Positions 59,225 to 64,000 of a stretch of DNA of 64,000 bases are shown here, piece by piece. Position 1 is the first letter of the stretch, and the number at the start of each line of letters is the position of its first letter. The stretch is from contig DASUDX010000135.1 in the NCBI GenBank assembly GCA_036275365.1, positions 47,733-111,732 of the forward strand, in the 5' to 3' direction. The notes beneath the pieces are model-generated. The model saw only the letters and a program-made list of their open reading frames with translations, did no database searches and had not been told where the DNA came from. The position numbers and the translations under genes were made by a program. Source of the DNA: DASUDX01 sp036275365 (GTDB lineage Bacteria > Pseudomonadota > Gammaproteobacteria > Nevskiales > Nevskiaceae).

Positions 59225-60363
59225 GGCAGACGCACCGCGCTCAACCGCCCTTCGCGGTTGAGCACGAAGAGCGCGCCGGGCCCGGCCACCGGCGGGCTGC
59301 GCAGCCCGTCCGAGCCCAGGCGCAGACGGCCGACCAGGCGGCCATCGCTGGGATCGAGCCAGTGCAGATAGCCCTCGAAATCGCCGACCACGACGAAGCC
59401 GCCGAAGGCGGCCGGGGCCGACAGGCGACGGTGCCCGAGCCCTTCCTGCTTCCAGATCGCCGCGCCGCTGGTGGCGTCCAGGCCCCAGACCACGCCGGCG
59501 TCGTCGCTGACATAGAGGCGGTCACCGGCCAGGGTCATCCCGGCGTGGCTGCGGATCTCGCGGCGCCACTGGGTCTGGCCGCTGCCGGCGTCGATGCAGG
59601 CCAGCTCGTTGCCGACGCTGGCGACATAGACGCAGCCGGGGCCTTCGATCAGGCTGGCGTCGATATCGGTCAGGCGGTCCAGCTCGGTACGCCCGCTGGG
59701 CACCGCGATCGCCTGCTCCCACTCGGGCTGGCCATCGGCCAGACGCAGGCTCGCCACCCGTCCATTGTCCATGCCCAGCAGCACGCTGCGGCCGACGATC
59801 AGCGGCGCCGAGCTGCCGCGCAGCACCAGGTTGGGCACGCTGCGATCGAAGGTCCACAGCCGCTCGCCGCTGACCGCGGAAAGCCCCTGCACGCGACCAT
59901 CGACGCTGCGCGCGACCACCACATCGCCATCGCCCACCGGGGTGCCGAGCACCTCGCTGGAGAGCCGCGCGGTCCACAGCCGGCTGCCATCGGCGCGCTT
60001 GAGCGCGAGCACCTCGCCATCCAGGGTGCCGAGCAGCACCGCGTTGCCGGAAACCCCGGGGCCGCTGATCAGCCGGGCACCGGTCTGCACCTGCCAGAGC
60101 AGCGCACCGCTGGCCGGATCAAAGGCCGAGACCTGGCCGCGGCGATCCGCCACGAACAGGCCGTCGGATTCCAGCCGCGGGTGCAGGGCCGATACCCAGT
60201 CGCCCTCGCCATGGCCGGCGTCGCGACGCCAGGCCACCTGCGGGCGGACCGAGACGGTCTGCAGCTCGGTCAGCTCGGCCGGCTCGCGGACCTTGGCCTT
60301 GGAGGAACAGCCCGCCAGCGTCAGCGCAGCCAGCGCCAGCAGGGCGGCGCGGGTGGCGATCAA
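59221..60363 (-). CDS. bamB: BamB, outer-membrane assembly lipoprotein
   Basis: BamB (380 aa) is the beta-propeller lipoprotein of the BAM machine that inserts outer-membrane proteins. It has a lipobox (ALTLAGC, cysteine about residue 19) and eight PQQ-like blades (for example FDPASGALLWQVQTGARLISGPGVSGNAVLLGTLDGEVLALKRADGSRLWTARLSSEVLGTPV). EPAELTELQTVSVRPQVAWRRDAGHG is the typical start of the mature protein. The TTG start at 60363 overlaps the yfgM stop (TTGA), and its own stop overlaps der, so the three are coupled. Confidence 0.96.
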   Translation of the reverse strand: MIATRAALLALAALTLAGCSSKAKVREPAELTELQTVSVRPQVAWRRDAGHGEGDWVSALHPRLESDGLFVADRRGQVSAFDPASGALLWQVQTGARLISGPGVSGNAVLLGTLDGEVLALKRADGSRLWTARLSSEVLGTPVGDGDVVVARSVDGRVQGLSAVSGERLWTFDRSVPNLVLRGSSAPLIVGRSVLLGMDNGRVASLRLADGQPEWEQAIAVPSGRTELDRLTDIDASLIEGPGCVYVASVGNELACIDAGSGQTQWRREIRSHAGMTLAGDRLYVSDDAGVVWGLDATSGAAIWKQEGLGHRRLSAPAAFGGFVVVGDFEGYLHWLDPSDGRLVGRLRLGSDGLRSPPVAGPGALFVLNREGRLSAVRLP

Positions 60364-60992
60364 GAGCTCGCTCCCAGATCGTCACGCTTCTGCTGCAGCA
60401 GCTCGCGGTTGGCCGCCTGCTCGTCCAGCCCCTGCAGGGCCTTGTCGTAGGCGGCACGGGCGCCGCTGCGGTCGCCCTTGGCGAGCAGCAGATCGCCGCG
60501 CACTTCCTCGGCCAGGGCGCGGTAGGGCTCCCCCACCGCATCGAGCAGCGGCAGGGCCGCATCCAGCTTGCCCTGGGCCAGCAGCACCCGGGCCTGACGG
60601 ACCCGGGCCACATCGCGGGTGGCGGCGTCCTCGGCGTGCGCGGCGACCCAGGCGAGGCGGCCCACCGCCTCGTCATAGCGGGCGGCCTCGACATCGGCGC
60701 GGGCCAGGCGCAGGGCCGCGGAGGCGGCATAGGGGCTGCTGGCGAACTCGCGGGTCAGACGATCGGCGATGCCGACCGCCTCCTCGGTCTGGCCGCCCTC
60801 GAGCGCCTGCTTGAGATCCTCGTGCAGGCGCGAGGCCGCCTGGGCCTGGCCGTCCTGCCAGTGCTGCCAGCCCTGCCAGCCGCCGATGGCGCCGAGCCCA
60901 AGGCCGACGCCGGCGACCAGCGCCAGCCAGTTCTCCTTCCACCAGCGCTTGAGGTTTTCGACCTGTTCTTCGTCGTCCAGATGGCTTGCCAC
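60360..60992 (-). CDS. yfgM: YfgM, SecYEG ancillary subunit
   Basis: YfgM (210 aa) is a membrane-anchored TPR-like protein that associates with the SecYEG translocon and periplasmic chaperones. The sequence begins with DDEEQVENLKRWWKENW, then one transmembrane helix (LALVAGVGLGLGAIGGW) and a TPR-type helical domain (AASAALRLARADVEAARYDEAVGRLAWVA, ARVRQARVLLAQGKLDAALPLLDAV, EEVRGDLLLAKGDRSGARAAYDKAL), all typical. It starts 24 bp after hisS and precedes bamB with a four-base overlap. Confidence 0.94.
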   Translation of the reverse strand: MASHLDDEEQVENLKRWWKENWLALVAGVGLGLGAIGGWQGWQHWQDGQAQAASRLHEDLKQALEGGQTEEAVGIADRLTREFASSPYAASAALRLARADVEAARYDEAVGRLAWVAAHAEDAATRDVARVRQARVLLAQGKLDAALPLLDAVGEPYRALAEEVRGDLLLAKGDRSGARAAYDKALQGLDEQAANRELLQQKRDDLGASS

Positions 60993-61016
60993 GGGGGATT
61001 CTCGTTGGGTAGGGGT

Positions 61017-62315
61017 TCAGGCCGCGGACGGCTGCGAGAGCAGACGCTGCAGGTGGGCCGAAAGTTCGGTCCAGGGCACTTCGGTCTGCAGGGCCTCGGC
61101 CGGACCGGCCGTCGCCCGCAGCGATTTTACTTGAACGGTCTGGCGGGCGGCCTCGTCATCGCCCAGCACCAGGGCCAGCGCGGCGCCGGACTTGTCGGCG
61201 CGCTTGAACTGCACCGCCGGCTTGCCACCGCGCACATTGACCATCAGCCGCAGCTCCGGCAGGGCATCCCGCAGCCGCTCGGCCAGCCGCAGGCCGGCGG
61301 CCTCGGCCTGCTCGCCGAAGCGGCACAGATAGACCTGCGGGGCCTGGCCGGCGGCAGCGGCACCGGCCTGCGCCTGCAGCAGCAGGATCAGCCGTTCCAT
61401 GCCGCAGGCCCAGCCCACCGCCGGGGTGGCAGGGCCGCCGAGCTGCTCGACCAGACGGTCGTAGCGGCCGCCGGCGCAGACCGTGCCCTGGGCGCCGAGC
61501 GCATCGGTGGTCCACTCGAACACCGTGCGGGTGTAGTAGTCGAGCCCGCGCACCAGGCGCGGATTGATCACGAAGGCGATGCCCAGATCGCCGAGGGCAC
61601 GCTGCAGGCCCTCGAAATGGGCCCGGCAGTCGGCGGAGAGGTAGTCGGCCAGCAGCGGCGCCTCGCGGGCAATCGCCTGGGTGGTCGGCACCTTGGAGTC
61701 GAGGATGCGCAGCGGGTTGCTGTGCAGCCGCCGGCGCGCGTCCTCGTCCAGCGAGGCCGCATGGCCCTCGAAGTAGGCGATCAGCGCCGCCCGGTAGCGG
61801 GCCCGGGCCTCGGCCTCGCCGAGCGAGTTGAGCTCCAGGGTCAGCCCCTGGAAACCGAGCCGCTTCCACAGCCGGGCCGAGACCGCGATCACCTCGGCGT
61901 CGATATCCGGGCCGGGCACGCCATAGGCCTCAAGGTCGAGCTGGTGGAACTGGCGGTAGCGCCCGGCCTGCGGACGCTCGTAACGGAACACCGGACCGGC
62001 GCACCAGAGGCGCTGGGCCGAGCCGTCGAACAGGCCATGCTCGATGCCGGCGCGCACCAGCCCGGCGGTGAACTCCGGGCGCATCGCCACCTTCTCGCCG
62101 CCGCGATCCTCGAAGGCATACATCTCCTTCTCGACCACATCGGTGACCTCGCCGACCGCGCGCTTGAACAGCTCGATGCGCTCCAGCACCGGCAGCCGGA
62201 CCTCGGCATAGCCATAGGCCTCGAACACCTGGCGAGCGGTATCGCCCAGCCGCTGCCAGAGCCCGGCGTCGGCGGCCAGGATGTCGTTGAAGCCACGGAT
62301 GGACTGGATCTTCAT
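61017..62315 (-). CDS. hisS: HisS, histidyl-tRNA synthetase
   Basis: HisS (432 aa) charges tRNA-His. It is a class II synthetase: [51 protein letters not shown] is the N-terminal region with motif 1, [18 protein letters not shown] and [22 protein letters not shown] form motif 2, and the histidine-specific motif is [13 protein letters not shown] with [15 protein letters not shown]. The anticodon-binding domain forms the last 100 residues. The ATG 62315 is preceded by a CCTCAC-rich leader and an inverted repeat. Gene order ispG-hisS-yfgM-bamB-der is conserved. Confidence 0.97.
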   Translation of the reverse strand: MKIQSIRGFNDILAADAGLWQRLGDTARQVFEAYGYAEVRLPVLERIELFKRAVGEVTDVVEKEMYAFEDRGGEKVAMRPEFTAGLVRAGIEHGLFDGSAQRLWCAGPVFRYERPQAGRYRQFHQLDLEAYGVPGPDIDAEVIAVSARLWKRLGFQGLTLELNSLGEAEARARYRAALIAYFEGHAASLDEDARRRLHSNPLRILDSKVPTTQAIAREAPLLADYLSADCRAHFEGLQRALGDLGIAFVINPRLVRGLDYYTRTVFEWTTDALGAQGTVCAGGRYDRLVEQLGGPATPAVGWACGMERLILLLQAQAGAAAAGQAPQVYLCRFGEQAEAAGLRLAERLRDALPELRLMVNVRGGKPAVQFKRADKSGAALALVLGDDEAARQTVQVKSLRATAGPAEALQTEVPWTELSAHLQRLLSQPSAA

Positions 62316-62321
62316 GATGTG

Positions 62322-62427
62322 AGGGGTGCGGCGTGAGGCCTGAGGCGGGCGCAGCGGGCGATCAGGTACCGGGGCGGCTGCCGCCGGCCGCGCCCGTCCC
62401 GCGCCTGACCCCTCACCCCGCACCCCT
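62322..62427. repeat. Intergenic GTGAGG/CCTCAC dyad between hisS and ispG
   Basis: The arms AGGGGTGCGGCGTGAGG (62322-62338) and its near-perfect inverse at 62411-62427 match at 16 of 17 positions, about 72 bp apart. The right arm overlaps the last codons of ispG, and the left arm abuts the hisS start codon. The pattern resembles the glyA-nadA element (GTGAGG units on one side, CCTCAC on the other), pointing to a small family of intergenic inverted repeats. Confidence 0.6.
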
Positions 62428-63519
62428 TGCGGCAGCCGCTGCCGCCAGTCGCTCGCGCACCAGCCGCTCCAGGGTCTCCACCAGCACCTCGTTGTGGGCC
62501 TTGTGGGCGATCTTGCCGTCGACATAAATGGAATTCGGATAGCCGCCGGCGACGCCGATGGCGGCCTCGCGCGACTCGCCCGGGCCATTGACCACGCAGC
62601 CGATCACCGCGAGGTCGATCGGCTGGTCGATGTCCTCCAGCCGCGCTTCGAGCTCGTTGACCACCTTGATCACATCGAAGTTCTGCCGCGAGCAGCTCGG
62701 GCAGGCGACCAGGTTCACCCCGCGGTGGCGCAGGTGCAGGCTCTTGAGGATGTCCCAGCCAACCTTGACCTCCTCGACCGGATCGGCGGCGAGCGAGACC
62801 CGGACGGTGTCACCGATGCCATCGGCCAGCAGCATGCCGAGGCCGATCGCGCTCTTGACCGCGCCGGCGCGGGCGCCGCCGGCCTCGGTGATGCCCAGGT
62901 GCAGCGGCTGGTCGATCAGGGTCGCGAGCTTGCGATAGGCCTCCACGGTCATGAACACCTCGCTGGCCTTGAGGCTGACCTTGAAGTCGAGGAAGTTGCG
63001 CTTCACCAGCAGCTCGATGTGGCGCAGGGCCGATTCCACCAGCGCATCCGAGTTGGGCTCGCCGTACTTCTCCTGCAGATCACCCTCCAGCGAACCGGCG
63101 TTGACGCCGATGCGGATCGGAATGCCGTGGTGCTTGGCGCAGGCGACGATCTCGTCCACCTTGCGCTCACCGCCGATGTTGCCCGGATTGATGCGCAGGC
63201 AATCCGCGCCGGCCTCGGCCGCGGCGAGCCCGCACTTGTAGTTGAAGTGGATGTCCGCCACCAGCGGCACATAGCCCACTTCCTTCTTGATCAGGCCGAA
63301 GGCCTTGGCGGCATCCAGCGTGGGCACCGACACCCGCACGATGTCGCAGCCGGCCTTCATCGCCGCGCGGATCTGGGCGACGGTGGCCGCCACATCCTCG
63401 GTCGGCGTGTTGGTCATGGTCTGCACCGCGATCGGCGCCTCGCCACCGATCCGCACCCGGCCGACCTGGATCGGCCGCGAGAGGCGCCGCACGATGCGGT
63501 GCTGGCTCTTCATCGCCAT
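62413..63519 (-). CDS. ispG: IspG (GcpE), HMBPP synthase
   Basis: IspG (368 aa) converts MEcPP to HMBPP in the non-mevalonate isoprenoid pathway using a [4Fe-4S] cluster. The N-terminal TIM-barrel half shows [58 protein letters not shown] and [26 protein letters not shown]. The iron-sulfur cysteines are in [12 protein letters not shown] and [23 protein letters not shown]. The C-terminal Ala-rich tail ([10 protein letters not shown]) is encoded by the intergenic repeat overlapping the stop. A second Met gives a start two codons later. ispD of the same pathway is at 3.3 kb. Confidence 0.96.
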   Translation of the reverse strand: MAMKSQHRIVRRLSRPIQVGRVRIGGEAPIAVQTMTNTPTEDVAATVAQIRAAMKAGCDIVRVSVPTLDAAKAFGLIKKEVGYVPLVADIHFNYKCGLAAAEAGADCLRINPGNIGGERKVDEIVACAKHHGIPIRIGVNAGSLEGDLQEKYGEPNSDALVESALRHIELLVKRNFLDFKVSLKASEVFMTVEAYRKLATLIDQPLHLGITEAGGARAGAVKSAIGLGMLLADGIGDTVRVSLAADPVEEVKVGWDILKSLHLRHRGVNLVACPSCSRQNFDVIKVVNELEARLEDIDQPIDLAVIGCVVNGPGESREAAIGVAGGYPNSIYVDGKIAHKAHNEVLVETLERLVRERLAAAAAARGAG

Positions 63520-63544
63520 GGTCGGTCGTCCCCGGGGCGATGGC

Positions 63545-64000
63545 TCAGGGGCCGCCGGTGGCGTCGGGCGGCAGCACGAAGCGGGCGGTGGCGTTGTCCT
63601 TGGTGAACGGGGTGATGTCCACCGCGCGGCCGGCGAACTCCACCCGCACGCCCGGGGCATTGCCGAGGAACACCCGGTACGGCGGCGCGCCGCTGAGCTC
63701 CTGCCGGCTGCCCGCCGGCATCACGCCGGAGAGCAGGACCTGGTTGCGGCTGTCCTCGATGCGCACCCAGGAGGTCGCCTCGAACAGCAGCAGCAGCGCC
63801 CCGCTGGTCGTTGCCGCCGCCGCCGGGGCGGGCGTCCCCACCCCCGCAGCCTCGCTGCCCGCCGCACTGGCCGGCGCCTCCGCCGGAAGCGTCGTGCCCG
63901 GTCCCTCGCCACCCGGCGACAGACCGCTCGCCGGGGGTTCGACCGCCGGTGTCGGCGCTTCCACCGTCGCCTCGCCAGTCGGGCCGGCGGCGGGAACCGT
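63545..64000 (-). CDS. rodZ: RodZ, cytoskeletal protein (3' part only)
   Basis: This is the C-terminal part (about 151 residues) of RodZ, a membrane protein linking MreB to the cell-shape machinery. The visible part comprises an Ala/Pro/Glu-rich periplasmic linker followed by the DUF4115 beta domain: [75 protein letters not shown], the family-defining motif. The N-terminal helix-turn-helix and transmembrane helix are beyond the right edge. The neighbour ispG and the rodZ-ispG-hisS order support the call. Confidence 0.93.
   Translation of the reverse strand, partial: TVPAAGPTGEATVEAPTPAVEPPASGLSPGGEGPGTTLPAEAPASAAGSEAAGVGTPAPAAAATTSGALLLLFEATSWVRIEDSRNQVLLSGVMPAGSRQELSGAPPYRVFLGNAPGVRVEFAGRAVDITPFTKDNATARFVLPPDATGGP

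Overview
This is a GC-rich chromosomal segment of a gammaproteobacterium. Several conserved gene orders support that: pyrG-kdsA-eno-ftsB-ispD, rnfH-ratA next to divergent smpB, xerD-dsbC, glyA-nrdR-ribD-ribE-ribBA-ribH-nusB-thiL-pgpA, and rodZ-ispG-hisS-yfgM-bamB-der. The arrangement resembles Xanthomonadales/Lysobacterales or a neighbouring order. I cannot fix the genus from sequence alone. Nothing indicates a prophage, insertion sequence, integron or CRISPR array; most of the window is core genome with accessory genes between conserved blocks.

Layout. 1-3.2 kb: end of a suf operon (sufD partial, sufS), a SRPBCC protein and a nitroreductase. 3.2-13.5 kb (minus strand): ispD, ftsB, eno, an inserted ATP-grasp enzyme, kdsA, pyrG, a fatty-acyl-CoA ligase, tilS and queA. 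13.6-15.2 kb: tRNA-Leu(CAA), a DUF4382 lipoprotein and tRNA-Ser(UGA), the last followed by an array of 142-bp repeats that carry copies of the tRNA 3' end. 15.2-19.8 kb: OsmC, DUF6122, rnfH, ratA, a sodium:solute transporter, smpB and a GAF-GGDEF diguanylate cyclase.

19.8-28.2 kb is the most distinctive accessory region. It is a tightly packed plus-strand operon behind a palindromic operator-like site: a KAS III-like enzyme with an altered catalytic triad, an acyl-CoA ligase, two overlapping outer-membrane channel-like proteins, a surface lipoprotein resembling PhaZ7-type polyhydroxybutyrate depolymerases, a PhaB-type acetoacetyl-CoA reductase and an MFS carrier. Together these look like a hydrolyse-import-activate-metabolise module for an extracellular polyester or acyl ester. 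28.2-33.2 kb holds a dehalogenase-type alpha/beta hydrolase, a globin, a second MFS carrier, a methyltransferase of a mostly archaeal family and a beta-propeller protein.

33.2-40.3 kb: phoB-phoR with a candidate Pho box, then a plus-strand set (S41 peptidase lipoprotein, solitary molybdopterin oxidoreductase, secreted hypothetical protein, EamA transporter). 40.3-49 kb: a KatG with a signal peptide, two tandem DsbC paralogues, xerD, plsC-like acyltransferase, ALO-type FAD oxidoreductase, zapE, phhB and tRNA-Pro(UGG). 49-64 kb: pgpA, thiL, nusB and riboflavin synthesis (with a GTP cyclohydrolase II-like domain lacking its zinc cysteines), nrdR, glyA, nadA, der, bamB, yfgM, hisS, ispG and the 3' end of rodZ.

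Genes are packed closely. Many neighbours overlap by four bases in the pattern NTGA, where the downstream start is ATG, GTG, TTG or apparently CTG. The only stretch over 300 bases without a protein gene is the repeat array at about 14.8-15.1 kb.
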